From Ralstonia condita (lineage in GTDB: Bacteria > Pseudomonadota > Gammaproteobacteria > Burkholderiales > Burkholderiaceae): DNA of 64,000 nucleotides. The stretch covers positions 620,001 to 684,000 of the forward strand of contig NZ_CATYWO010000001.1 of the NCBI RefSeq assembly GCF_958405655.1, written 5' to 3'. Position numbers and translations under genes: made by a program. Positions 9,653 through 18,191 of the stretch are shown here, one piece after another. The notes under the pieces are model-generated. The model worked only from the letters and a program-made list of their open reading frames with translations. It made no database searches and was not told the origin of the DNA. Position 1 is the stretch's first letter; each line of letters begins with the position of its first letter.

Positions 9653-10867
9653 ATGACTGCTCCTGCTCCCGGACGTTCTCGCCTGCCCGGCCCTATCCCC
9701 GGCTGGCTTCTGCTGCTCGGCGCGCTTACGGCCGTTGGCCCGCTGTCGGTCGACATGTATCTGCCGAGCCTTCCCACCATTGCCCGCGATCTGAATACGT
9801 CGTCGGCGGCGGCGGGGCTCACGCTCACGGTTTTTCTCATCAGCCTGGCGATCGGCCAGCTCATCTACGGTCCGGCCAGTGATCGCTTTGGCCGCAAGCC
9901 GCCGCTCTACATTGGCCTGGGTCTGTACGTGGCTGCCTCCGTTGGCTGTGCCTTTGCGAAGGACGCCTCGATGCTGGCCCTGCTGCGGGGCCTGCAGGGG
10001 TTTGGCGCATGTGCCGGCATGGTGATCGCGCGCGCCGCTGTGCGTGATCGCATGGATCCGGCCGGCGCCGCGCAGGCCTATTCGACCTTGATGCTCGTCA
10101 TGGGCATCGCGCCCATCCTGGCGCCCATGATTGGGGGGGCGGTACTGCAGGTGGCGTCATGGCGCGTCATCTTTGTGCTGCTGACGGCCTTTGGCGTGCT
10201 GTCGCTTGTGGCCGTGCACTACCTGATGCGCGAATCGCTGGCGCCGGAGAACGTGCGCAGGCTGGCCTTCGGTCCTGTCCTGCGCGACTACTGGGCCCTG
10301 CTGCGCGACCGTCACTACGCTGCCTATATGTGGTGCGGCGCAGTTTTCCTGTCGGGCATGTTCGCGTACATCACCGTGTCGTCGTTCGTGTTGATTGACG
10401 GCTACGGGCTGACGCCGTCGCAGTACGCCTGGGTATTTGGCGGCAACGCGGCGGGGATGATCGCGGCCTCGCGCGTGAACGTGCGGCTGGTTCGCCGGTT
10501 CTCGCCGGCGCGCGTGCTGAGGCGCGCGCTATGGATTCCGGTGGTGACGAGCATCCTGGCGACGGGGGCGGCGGCTGCCGGTTTCACGCCGCTGCCGCTC
10601 GTGCTGGCGGCGCTGTTCTGCTACATCGCGTCCATCGGCTGCATCTCGCCCAACACAGGGGCGCTGGCGATGGCGGGGCAGGGCGCCCGCGCGGGCACTG
10701 GCTCTGCGCTCATGGGCGCCATGCAGTTCGGCCTGGGCATGGTCACCGGTACGGTGGTTGCCGCCGTGGGCCAGAGTGCCGCGCCACTGTTGAGCATGAT
10801 GGCGATCTGCTCGACGGCCGCCCTGTGGCTGGGCCTACGCGCCACGCGCCATGAGGCGGGACACTGA
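9653..10867 (+). CDS. Bcr/CflA-family drug-resistance MFS transporter
   Basis: 404 residues with twelve hydrophobic segments. Features of Bcr/CflA exporters are clear: the first helix ends with GPLSVDMYLPSLPTIA, and the loop after helix 2 carries the MFS motif GPASDRFGRKPPLYIG. Family members expel drugs or small metabolites using the proton gradient. The ATG at 9653 was chosen because the coding pattern of the family begins a few residues later, and the upstream in-frame segment is arginine/cysteine-rich. Substrate is unknown. Confidence 0.9.
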   Translation: MTAPAPGRSRLPGPIPGWLLLLGALTAVGPLSVDMYLPSLPTIARDLNTSSAAAGLTLTVFLISLAIGQLIYGPASDRFGRKPPLYIGLGLYVAASVGCAFAKDASMLALLRGLQGFGACAGMVIARAAVRDRMDPAGAAQAYSTLMLVMGIAPILAPMIGGAVLQVASWRVIFVLLTAFGVLSLVAVHYLMRESLAPENVRRLAFGPVLRDYWALLRDRHYAAYMWCGAVFLSGMFAYITVSSFVLIDGYGLTPSQYAWVFGGNAAGMIAASRVNVRLVRRFSPARVLRRALWIPVVTSILATGAAAAGFTPLPLVLAALFCYIASIGCISPNTGALAMAGQGARAGTGSALMGAMQFGLGMVTGTVVAAVGQSAAPLLSMMAICSTAALWLGLRATRHEAGH

Positions 10868-10875
10868 AGTCACTC

Positions 10876-10910
10876 CGCTGGCGGCTCTGCGGCAGCCGCC
10901 TCGGTTTGGT
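10876..10910 (+). terminator. weak stem-loop after the MFS gene
   Basis: GGCGGCT (10880-10886) can pair with AGCCGCC (10894-10900), followed by a short T-containing run. The T tract is poor, so termination is only possible, not certain. Confidence 0.3.
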
Positions 10911-11133
10911 GTGCCTCCTGCGTAACACGCCAGATCTCTTCTCCCTGTCGTTACCTATGATGAGGAAAGCTGCCCCGTGCACCACACGCGGGCAGCGCGC
11001 CCCTTTCGCGGTCTAAGGGTTAGCTCTTATATAGAATTTATCAACGTTTTATTAACGTATCACTTTCGTTTTCAATCGCGCAGCGTTTTGCCGGGATTGG
11101 TCCGACAACTGCGCACACGAAACGGGGGTTAAG

Positions 11134-11781
11134 TTGCAGTGCACGATTCACCGGCTGGGCGAGCTGGCGCTGTTGTGCGAGGTCCCGCCGCCGGCGACCC
11201 TGAATTGCCAGCAGCGCATCTGGGCGATGGCCTCGCGCGCGTCCAACTGGGCGGGCGTGGTGGACGTGGTGCCCGGCATGAACAATCTCACGCTCGTGTT
11301 TGGGCCGCTGGCCGACGCACGACTGCTCGAGACCCGGCTGCGTGAAGCCTGGGAGGAGAGCGAGGCGCTGGTGGCCGACGGCAAGCTGGTCGATATCGAA
11401 GTCGCCTATGGCGGCGACGAGGGCCCTGATCTGCGCGAGGTTGCCAAGCACACCGGCTTGACTCCCGCAGAGGTGGTACGTCGTCACACGGCCCCCGAAT
11501 ACATCGTCTACTTCCTCGGCTTCCAGCCCGGGTTCGCTTACATGGGCGGCTTGGACAAATCGCTGGCGACGCCCCGCCGCGCCGAGCCACGCATGGCCGT
11601 ACCGGCGGGTTCGGTCGGCATCGGTGGCGAGCAGACCGGTATCTACCCAGCCGCCTCTCCCGGCGGCTGGCAATTGCTCGGGCGCACGGACGCAGCGCTC
11701 TTCCTGCCGCAGCGCAATCCCCCCGCGCTGCTGGCACCAGGAGACCGCATCCGCTTCGTCGCCTCGAAGGTGCGCGCATGA
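11134..11781 (+). CDS. pxpB: 5-oxoprolinase subunit PxpB (KipI family)
   Basis: 215 residues. PxpB, PxpC and PxpA together form the ATP-dependent prokaryotic 5-oxoprolinase that opens 5-oxoproline to glutamate. The family core is visible: YIVYFLGFQPGFAYMGGL near residues 122-139, followed by RAEPRMAVPAGSVGIGG and YPAASPGGWQLLGRT. The apparent start is TTG at 11134, preceded by a G-rich Shine-Dalgarno-like run (GGGGG), which gives a normal length. Its stop overlaps the start of pxpC (11778-11781). It is the first gene of the 5-oxoproline module. Confidence 0.92.
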   Translation: MQCTIHRLGELALLCEVPPPATLNCQQRIWAMASRASNWAGVVDVVPGMNNLTLVFGPLADARLLETRLREAWEESEALVADGKLVDIEVAYGGDEGPDLREVAKHTGLTPAEVVRRHTAPEYIVYFLGFQPGFAYMGGLDKSLATPRRAEPRMAVPAGSVGIGGEQTGIYPAASPGGWQLLGRTDAALFLPQRNPPALLAPGDRIRFVASKVRA

Positions 11782-12827
11782 GCTCCAAACCGCTACCCAT
11801 GATCGAAGTCGTACGCGCTGGCGTACTGGCGACCGTGCAGGACCTGGGCCGCTCCGGGTATCGCCGCTTTGGCGTGTGCATGTCGGGCGCGCTGGATCCG
11901 CTGTCGCTGTACGTCGGTAACCGCCTCGTGGGCAACCGCAGCGATGCGGCGGGTATCGAATTCACCTTGGGTAACGCCACGCTGCGCTTCCACGTGAATG
12001 GGCTGATCGCGCTGACCGGCGCCGATTGCCGTGCCACGCTCGACGGCACGCCGGTGCATGCGTGGCGTGCGATTCCCGTGCAGCGCGGGCAGACGCTGAC
12101 GCTGCGCGTAGCGCAGGGCGGTGTGCGGGCCTATTTGTGTGTGGCTGGCGGCATCGATGTCCCCGAAATGATGGGCTCGCGCAGCACCGACCTGAAGGCG
12201 GGTTTCGGCGGCTTCGAGGGCCGCCCCCTGAGGGACGGCGACAAGCTGGCCGTGCTTCCCGCCGATACGACCTACGCGCCCGACATCAGCGGCGATGCCG
12301 TTGCCGTGAAGGCGGCACGCTGGACGTTCGACCGCGCGCAAGGCGACACCCCCGTGATCCGCGTGCTGCCCGGCCCCGAGTACGACGAGTTCCTCGCCGA
12401 TGCGCAGGCCGCGTTCTGGGAATCGGAATGGACGCTCACCCCCAACAGCAACCGCATGGGCTTCCGCTTGCAAGGGCCTGAGCTCAAGCGCAAGAAGCAG
12501 CGCAGCGGCGATCTGCTCTCGCACGGCGTGGTGCCGGGCGTGATCCAGGTGCCGCCGTCGGGCCAGCCTATCGTGCTGATGGCCGACGCGCAGACCACCG
12601 GCGGTTACCCAAAGATCGGCACCGTCATCCTGGCCGATCAATGGCGCCTCGCGCAGATCCCGCTCGGCACGCGCGTGCGCTTCGAGCGTGTGACGCTGGA
12701 AGAGGCCGAAGCCGCCCGCGCCGACGTGGCACGGTATCTGCAGCAAATCGAAACCGCGCTGGACTGGCAGCGCCAGGGCATCCTCTCCACAGCCCGGCGC
12801 ACCGCCAGGACGCGACTGAACGCCTGA
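11778..12827 (+). CDS. pxpC: 5-oxoprolinase subunit PxpC (KipA family, biotin-dependent carboxyltransferase-like)
   Basis: 349 residues. Partner of PxpB in 5-oxoprolinase. The N terminus shows the hallmark VQDLGRSGYRRFGVCMSGALD (residues about 18-38), and the middle shows GGIDVPEMMGSRSTD and RMGFRLQGPEL, all typical of the KipA/AHS2 domain. The start codon overlaps the pxpB stop by four bases, so the two subunits are translated together. It ends 19 bases before pxpA. Confidence 0.92.
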   Translation: MSSKPLPMIEVVRAGVLATVQDLGRSGYRRFGVCMSGALDPLSLYVGNRLVGNRSDAAGIEFTLGNATLRFHVNGLIALTGADCRATLDGTPVHAWRAIPVQRGQTLTLRVAQGGVRAYLCVAGGIDVPEMMGSRSTDLKAGFGGFEGRPLRDGDKLAVLPADTTYAPDISGDAVAVKAARWTFDRAQGDTPVIRVLPGPEYDEFLADAQAAFWESEWTLTPNSNRMGFRLQGPELKRKKQRSGDLLSHGVVPGVIQVPPSGQPIVLMADAQTTGGYPKIGTVILADQWRLAQIPLGTRVRFERVTLEEAEAARADVARYLQQIETALDWQRQGILSTARRTARTRLNA

Positions 12828-12846
12828 AGCACCGGAAGACACCATC

Positions 12847-13590
12847 ATGACCACGATTGATCTGAACGCCGATCTTGGCGAGGGCTGCGATACCGACGAG
12901 GCGCTGCTTGCGCTGGTGAGCTCCGCCAACATCGCCTGCGGCTGGCATGCGGGCGACGTCAACACGATGCGCCAGACCGTCGGCTGGGCGCTGCGCCAGG
13001 GCGTGTCGATCGGCGCGCATCCGAGCTTTCCTGATCGCGAAAACTTTGGCCGTACCGAGATGCACTTGCCGCCCGAAGAAATCTACGCGGGCGTGCTGTT
13101 CCAGATCGGCGGGCTGTCCGCCATCGTGCGCGCGCAGGGCGGCAAGCTGGCCCACGTGAAGGCGCACGGCGCGCTGTACAACCAGGCTTCGCGTGACCGG
13201 CCATTGGCTGCCGCCATCGTGCGCGCGATCCGTGATTTCGATCCGTCGCTGGTGGTGTTCGGCCTGGCGGGCGGTGAGCTGGTCAAGGCCGCGCGTGAAC
13301 TCGGCCTGCAGGCCAAGGAAGAGGTGTTTGCCGATCGCGGGTACAACCCTGACGGCTCGCTCGTCAAACGTGGCACACCGGGTGCCCTGATCGACAGTGA
13401 AGAGGCCGCGCTCGACCAGACGCTCACGATGGTGCGCGAACAGCGCGTGAAGGCCATCGATGGCACGTGGGTGCCGATCCGCGCGGAAACGGTTTGTCTG
13501 CACGGCGACGGCGCACACGCGCTGGCGTTCGCGCGACGCATTCGGGAACGGCTGGGCAGCGAAGGGATCGCTGTTCGCGCCGGCGCCTGA
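12847..13590 (+). CDS. pxpA: 5-oxoprolinase subunit PxpA (LamB/YcsF family)
   Basis: 247 residues of the LamB/YcsF family, a divergent TIM-barrel related to polysaccharide deacetylases. It is required for 5-oxoprolinase activity with PxpBC. It begins with the signature DLNADLGEGCDTDEALL, then NIACGWHAGD and GAHPSFPDRENFGR, which supply likely metal or substrate ligands. The order here is pxpB-pxpC-pxpA. A hairpin with a T tract follows immediately, separating it from the membrane-protein genes. Confidence 0.93.
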   Translation: MTTIDLNADLGEGCDTDEALLALVSSANIACGWHAGDVNTMRQTVGWALRQGVSIGAHPSFPDRENFGRTEMHLPPEEIYAGVLFQIGGLSAIVRAQGGKLAHVKAHGALYNQASRDRPLAAAIVRAIRDFDPSLVVFGLAGGELVKAARELGLQAKEEVFADRGYNPDGSLVKRGTPGALIDSEEAALDQTLTMVREQRVKAIDGTWVPIRAETVCLHGDGAHALAFARRIRERLGSEGIAVRAGA

Positions 13591-13595
13591 GCCAC

Positions 13596-13622
13596 GGCCC
13601 CGTCCTTCCAACGGGGCCTTTT
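13596..13622 (+). terminator. rho-independent terminator or attenuator after pxpA
   Basis: GGCCCCGT (13596-13603) pairs with ACGGGGCC (13611-13618) over a 7-base loop and is followed by TTTT. It lies between pxpA and the DUF969 gene, so it may partly uncouple transporter expression from the enzyme genes. Confidence 0.8.
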
Positions 13623-13646
13623 ATCAACTTGGGGGGGAAGCACCAC

Positions 13647-14384
13647 ATGGGTACGGCAGTGAATCTATGGCCGCTGATCGGGGTGGTCGTCATCATCGCG
13701 GGGTTCATCCTGCGCTTCAATCCGATGCTGGTGGTGGCGGCGGCTGCCATCGCCACCGGCTTTGCGGCATCGATGTCCATTGACCAGATCCTGACGGCGA
13801 TCGGGACGGGCATCATCAAGACGCGGACCTTGCCGCTGATCATCCTGCTGCCGCTCGCGGTGGTGGGCCTGCTTGAGCGCCACGGCTTGCGTGAGCACGC
13901 GCAGAACTGGATCTCGCGCATTCAATCGGCCACGGTGGGTCGTCTGCTGATCGTCTACCTCGCCGTGCGCGAGCTGACGGCGGCCGCCGGTCTGACGAGC
14001 CTCGGCGGGCATCCGCAGATGGTGCGTCCGCTGCTGGCGCCGATGGCCGAAGGTGCCGCCGAGAACCGCTTCGGCAAGCTGCCGGCGCCGGTGCGTGAAC
14101 GCCTGCTGGCGTTCTGTGCCGCCACTGACAATGTCGGCCTGTTCTTTGGCGAAGACATCTTCGTGGCCTTCGGTGCCATCGCGCTGATGCACACGTTCCT
14201 GCTCGGCTCGGGCATCGACATCGAACCGCTGCACATCGCCGTGTGGGGCATCCCGACCGCCATCTGCGCGTTCCTGATCCACGCTGTGCGCCTCAAGCGC
14301 CTGGACGGCTGGCTGGCCCGTGAAATGGGTAGCCAGCGGGGCGCCGTCGGCACCACCAACACGGCTGCGGCCAAGCAGGGGTAA
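13647..14384 (+). CDS. DUF969 membrane protein, putative 5-oxoproline transporter subunit
   Basis: 245 residues with several hydrophobic helices and the DUF969 pattern (WPLIGVVVIIAGFILRFNPM at the start, AGLTSLGGHPQMVRPL and CAATDNVGLFFGED in the middle). DUF969 and DUF979 genes occur as an adjacent pair, often next to pxpBCA, and have been proposed to import 5-oxoproline. This is association evidence, not a demonstrated transport reaction. The ATG at 13647 follows a strong G-rich ribosome binding site (GGGGGGGAAG). The frame is open further upstream but overlaps pxpA there. The stop is 3 bases before the DUF979 ATG. Confidence 0.85.
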   Translation: MGTAVNLWPLIGVVVIIAGFILRFNPMLVVAAAAIATGFAASMSIDQILTAIGTGIIKTRTLPLIILLPLAVVGLLERHGLREHAQNWISRIQSATVGRLLIVYLAVRELTAAAGLTSLGGHPQMVRPLLAPMAEGAAENRFGKLPAPVRERLLAFCAATDNVGLFFGEDIFVAFGAIALMHTFLLGSGIDIEPLHIAVWGIPTAICAFLIHAVRLKRLDGWLAREMGSQRGAVGTTNTAAAKQG

Positions 14385-14387
14385 GCC

Positions 14388-15344
14388 ATGATTCTGTCGA
14401 TCAACTATCTGTACTGGCTGGCCGGGATCGTCCTGACGATCACCGCGCTGATGACGTTTGCCGACAAGGACCATCCGCGCCGCTGGACGACCGGCCTGTT
14501 CTGGGCGATCTTCGCCATGATCTTCCTGGTCGGCGACAAGATTCCGCCGATCTTGGTGGGCTGCGGCGCTGTCCTGATGGCGCTGCTGGCCGGCACGGGT
14601 GGTGTCACGCTCGGCAAGCACGGCGAACTGCCGGTCGAAGAGCGCCGCGCGTCGGCCAAGCGCCTGGGCAACCGCCTGTTCATCCCGGCGCTGACCATTC
14701 CGGTGGTCACCGTCATTGGCAGCGTGTTCCTGAAGGACATCAAGATCGGCGGCGACCTGCTGCTGGACCCGAAGAACCAGACGTTCGTCTCGCTGGGCCT
14801 GGGCTGCATCATCTCGCTCGCACTGGCCTGCTGGATGACGCGCGACACGCCGGTGCAAGCCATGCGTGAGTCGCGCCGGCTGACTGAGTCGCTGGGCTGG
14901 GCGCTGGTGCTGCCGCAGATGCTGGCCATGCTGGGTCTCGTCTTTGCCGATGCGGGTGTGGGCAAGGCCGTCGCGCACCTGGCCACCGCCTACATCAACA
15001 TGGACTATCGCCTCGTCGCGGTCGTCGTCTACTGCGTGGGCATGGCGCTGTTCACCGTCATCATGGGCAACGGCTTTGCAGCCTTCCCGGTCATGACGGG
15101 CGGGGTGGGGGTACCGATCCTGGTGGGCGTGTTCCATGCCAACCCGGCGGTGATGGCGGCCATCGGCATGTTCTCGGGCTACTGCGGCACGCTCATGACG
15201 CCGATGGCGGCCAACTTCAACATCGTGCCGGCGGCCCTGCTGGAGCTGTCCGATAAGAACGCCGTCATCAAGGCGCAGCTCCCCACCGCACTCTTGCTGC
15301 TGACAGCCAATATCGTGCTGCTGTACTTCCTGATGCTGCAGTAA
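14388..15344 (+). CDS. DUF979 membrane protein, putative 5-oxoproline transporter subunit
   Basis: 318 residues with about eight to ten hydrophobic helices. It begins with a membrane helix directly (LYWLAGIVLTITALMTF) and has the DUF979 segment GNGFAAFPVMTGGVGVPIL and the C-terminal FSGYCGTLMTPMAANFN. It is immediately downstream of DUF969 and presumably acts with it in one inner-membrane complex. Location within the pxp gene block supports a role in 5-oxoproline uptake. Confidence 0.85.
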   Translation: MILSINYLYWLAGIVLTITALMTFADKDHPRRWTTGLFWAIFAMIFLVGDKIPPILVGCGAVLMALLAGTGGVTLGKHGELPVEERRASAKRLGNRLFIPALTIPVVTVIGSVFLKDIKIGGDLLLDPKNQTFVSLGLGCIISLALACWMTRDTPVQAMRESRRLTESLGWALVLPQMLAMLGLVFADAGVGKAVAHLATAYINMDYRLVAVVVYCVGMALFTVIMGNGFAAFPVMTGGVGVPILVGVFHANPAVMAAIGMFSGYCGTLMTPMAANFNIVPAALLELSDKNAVIKAQLPTALLLLTANIVLLYFLMLQ

Positions 15345-15483
15345 TCGTGTTGAAGGTATAGCGTGCTGTGCGCGTCACGTCGGCGACCGAATCAAGCCGG
15401 CGGACGCCACCGCACGTGGCCGCTCGTGGCGACACGGCAGGGGCGGCCGTCGACCAGCATCGCGCTCTTCTCCGGGGGGATTC

Positions 15484-16509
15484 ATGAGCAGCCAGATGAC
15501 ACGCGGCCGTTCCATGTCGGGACGCCGCTTTTTTTGTGTTCTCGCAGCCAGTGCGCTGTCGCTCGTGTCGGCCGCGCAGGCTCGCGCCGAGACGTTCCGC
15601 GTCGCCACGCCGTATCCGGCCGCCAACTTCCATACGCAGAACCTGCAAGCCTTTGCCAGTGCGGTGGGCGCCGCCACTCATGGCGGGCTGACGTTCGAGG
15701 TCTATCCGAACGGCTCGTTGCTCAAGGCCGCCAGCATTTTCGATGGCGTGAGGGATGGCAAGGCCGACGCGGGCGAGGTGATGCTGTCCACGCTGGCCCC
15801 GCGCGATCCGCTGTTCGGGGTGGATTCGATTCCCTTTGTGGTGTCGGGCTACAACGATGCGCGCCTGCTTTGGGATGCCTCGCGCAGCCGCGTGGAGGCA
15901 CTGATGAAGGCCAATGGCTTGCGTCTGCTTTATGCCGTGCCCTGGCCGCCGCAGAACCTGTATGCCGAGACGCCGATTGCCCGGCTCTCCGATCTGAAAG
16001 GACATCGTTTGCGCACCTACAACGCCGCACAGAAGCGCATCGCGGAACTCTATGGCGCGCAGGCCGTGCAGGTGGAGGCAGCCGATCTGGGCGCCGCCAT
16101 CGGCGCGGGCCGCATCGATACGATGCTGACTTCACCCTCCACCGGTCTGGAGACCAGGGCGGGGCAGCGTCTGACCTACTACTACAAGGTCAACGCGTGG
16201 ATCCCGAAGAATGCGGTGTTCGTCAACGCGGCTCGCTTTGCCAGGCTTGCGCCTGCGATGCAGCAAACGGTGCTCAAGCTCGCCCAGGATTACGAAGCGC
16301 GTGGCTGGGAATCCAGCCGCCAGACCTACGAGCACGATGAAGCCGAGCTTGCCAGGACCGGCGTGCGTGTACTCAACCCCGACGTGAGCCTGCAAGGCGA
16401 CATGCGGCGCCTGGGGGAGCGCCTGACGCGCGAATGGCTGCACACGGCAGGCACGGAGGAAGTCGACATCCTGTTGAGCTTCGAGAACAAGCGCAGCAAG
16501 GTCAAGTGA
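15484..16509 (+). CDS. TRAP transporter substrate-binding protein (DctP family), without membrane subunits
   Basis: 341 residues. An N-terminal Sec signal (AASALSLVSAAQARA, likely cleavage after the ARA near residue 37) precedes a DctP fold: FRVATPYPAANFHTQNLQAFA, FEVYPNGSLLKAASIFDGVRDG and the LKGHRLRTYN strand with the Arg that usually binds a carboxylate. TRAP systems need DctQ and DctM membrane proteins, and neither is present here. It lies between the DUF969/979 pair and pcp, all co-directional, so it might deliver ligand to the DUF969/979 system. That would be unusual and is inference. Confidence 0.85.
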   Translation: MSSQMTRGRSMSGRRFFCVLAASALSLVSAAQARAETFRVATPYPAANFHTQNLQAFASAVGAATHGGLTFEVYPNGSLLKAASIFDGVRDGKADAGEVMLSTLAPRDPLFGVDSIPFVVSGYNDARLLWDASRSRVEALMKANGLRLLYAVPWPPQNLYAETPIARLSDLKGHRLRTYNAAQKRIAELYGAQAVQVEAADLGAAIGAGRIDTMLTSPSTGLETRAGQRLTYYYKVNAWIPKNAVFVNAARFARLAPAMQQTVLKLAQDYEARGWESSRQTYEHDEAELARTGVRVLNPDVSLQGDMRRLGERLTREWLHTAGTEEVDILLSFENKRSKVK

Positions 16510-16589
16510 GGCCATCGCTGCAAGCTTGGGCATGATGTTCAACGGGCGTTTATCATCATTTCTGTCTTACCGAGCAGCAGGAGAACGCC

Positions 16590-17237
16590 ATGCCAACCGT
16601 CCTCGTCACAGGTTTCGATCCTTTCGAGAACGAACCCATCAACCCGTCGTGGGAAGCTGTGCGCACGCTGGATGGGCAGGGAATCGCCGGTGCCGACATC
16701 ATCGCGCGGCAACTGCCGACCGTATTCGGCGAATCCATCAAGGTGCTCGGCAAACTGCTGCAGACACTGCGTCCAGACGTGGTGATCGCGGTGGGGCAGG
16801 CAGGGGGCCGCGCCGAGATGTCGATCGAGCGCATTGCCATCAACGTGGACGACGCGCGCATTGCCGACAACGCAGGCAAGCAGCCCATCGACGTTGCCAT
16901 CGAGCACGATGGGCCGGCGGCGTATTTTTCAACCCTGCCGATCAAGGCCATCGTGCGGGAACTGCGGGCGGGCGGCATTCCAGCGTCCGTGTCGCAGACC
17001 GCTGGCACGTTCGTCTGCAACCACGTGTTCTATGGCCTGATGCATGCGATTGCCCGCCACAACTTGCCGACGCGTGGCGGCTTCATCCACATTCCGTACC
17101 TGCCGTCGCAGGCAGTCAGGCATCCGGGCCAGCCGAGCCTGGCGCAGGACACCGTTGTGACCGGTCTGCGGATCGCCATCGAGACGACGCTGCGTCGTCC
17201 GGAAGACATTCGCGAAACAGGCGGGCAGTTGCACTAG
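16590..17237 (+). CDS. pcp: pyroglutamyl-peptidase I
   Basis: 215 residues, a cysteine peptidase of family C15. It removes N-terminal pyroglutamate from peptides, releasing 5-oxoproline, the substrate of the PxpABC enzyme encoded upstream. The catalytic triad is visible: Glu80 in EMSIERIAIN, Cys143 in GTFVCNHVFYGLMH and His167 in GFIHIPYLP. The N-terminal VLVTGFDPFENEPINPSW is also canonical. The start ATG at 16590 has a preceding AGGAGAA. Context makes this a complete route from peptide to glutamate. Confidence 0.95.
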   Translation: MPTVLVTGFDPFENEPINPSWEAVRTLDGQGIAGADIIARQLPTVFGESIKVLGKLLQTLRPDVVIAVGQAGGRAEMSIERIAINVDDARIADNAGKQPIDVAIEHDGPAAYFSTLPIKAIVRELRAGGIPASVSQTAGTFVCNHVFYGLMHAIARHNLPTRGGFIHIPYLPSQAVRHPGQPSLAQDTVVTGLRIAIETTLRRPEDIRETGGQLH

Positions 17238-17270
17238 GCAACCGGCGGCAGTCTCGGGGCGCATGCAGGA

Positions 17271-18023
17271 TCAGTCGGTCAGGCGCGTGTGGCGTTGCAG
17301 TTCGAAGCGCACTGGCGAGGTGTGCGCCACATAGCCCGAATGGATCGGCGTGGTCTCGGCCATTGCGCGATCGGTTTCGACGGGCAGCGATGCATCGTCG
17401 ATCTGGTAGGCGGAATCCATGGGCCCCGCGAGCACAGCTGTGCGGTGAGCGGCGCGCGCAAGGGCGCTTGGCCGGTCTGATTGAGCGATGGGTTGGGCAG
17501 GGGCGGCCAAGACAGTCACGCGCTTGAGTGGACCGGCCAATCTGGCTGAAGGCAGCGACGCCGCGGCGGGTTTCCGACCGCTCGCCAGTGCCAGACCGGG
17601 TAATGCCGGTGTGGCCGGGGGCGTCATCGCTCTCAGGACCAGCGGCACGCCATGGCCAGACGCGGAAGCCACCGGTGGCCGCGATGGCTCTGAGGCGGCA
17701 TTCTGCGGAGCTGCCGTTGCATGGAGGGGTTCGCGGGAGGGTGTCAGGTCGCGCCGCTGCGCGGTGTAGGCACCAAGCCACGCCGCAGCCACTGTACACG
17801 CGATGCCCACTGCCAGCAGCGAGAGTCGCGATGGCCAGGCCGAGCCATCGACTGGGCCGCTGACACCGAGCGCGGTGAACACGTCATCCGCCAATGCGCT
17901 GGCCCGGCGCGACTCGATCGTCTCGGTGATGCCGCGCGACGCGCCGAATGGCGGCGGCACGCGCAGCCGCGAGGCGCCCGGCATGGCCAAGTGACCGTCG
18001 ATGATGAAGTTTCGCCTGCCCAT
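17271..18023 (-). CDS. hypothetical protein with one membrane helix
   Basis: 250 residues, no family recognised. Residues 1-60 look soluble and carry the start MGRRNFIIDGHLAMPG. A single hydrophobic segment is at about residues 68-90 (LSLLAVGIACTVAAAWLGAY). The rest is Ala/Pro/Ser-rich and probably disordered, so the C-terminal part is likely periplasmic or extended. The reading frame was chosen over overlapping minus-strand frames because it has a plausible membrane helix and lower Arg/Cys bias. It is convergent with pcp, 33 bases apart. Confidence 0.55.
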   Translation of the reverse strand: MGRRNFIIDGHLAMPGASRLRVPPPFGASRGITETIESRRASALADDVFTALGVSGPVDGSAWPSRLSLLAVGIACTVAAAWLGAYTAQRRDLTPSREPLHATAAPQNAASEPSRPPVASASGHGVPLVLRAMTPPATPALPGLALASGRKPAAASLPSARLAGPLKRVTVLAAPAQPIAQSDRPSALARAAHRTAVLAGPMDSAYQIDDASLPVETDRAMAETTPIHSGYVAHTSPVRFELQRHTRLTD

Positions 18024-18191
18024 TGCATTTCCCCACGCTGAATGACCATGGGGTGGACGGATGGACCCAGCTGCGCCCCGATGGAACGCGCCGATCTTAG
18101 ACAGCGAAGCCAGCCCGGTCGATCAGACTTGTCCGATATCGCCAGGGCGGGTCCGGTGGGGATCCTGCTTGCCGCGCGTCGCCTGGCGACG

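Noticed and set aside
15345..15483. 139-base gap before the TRAP binding protein considered as a riboswitch
   Set aside because: Some complementary GC segments occur, but no known riboswitch core or strong terminator is visible.
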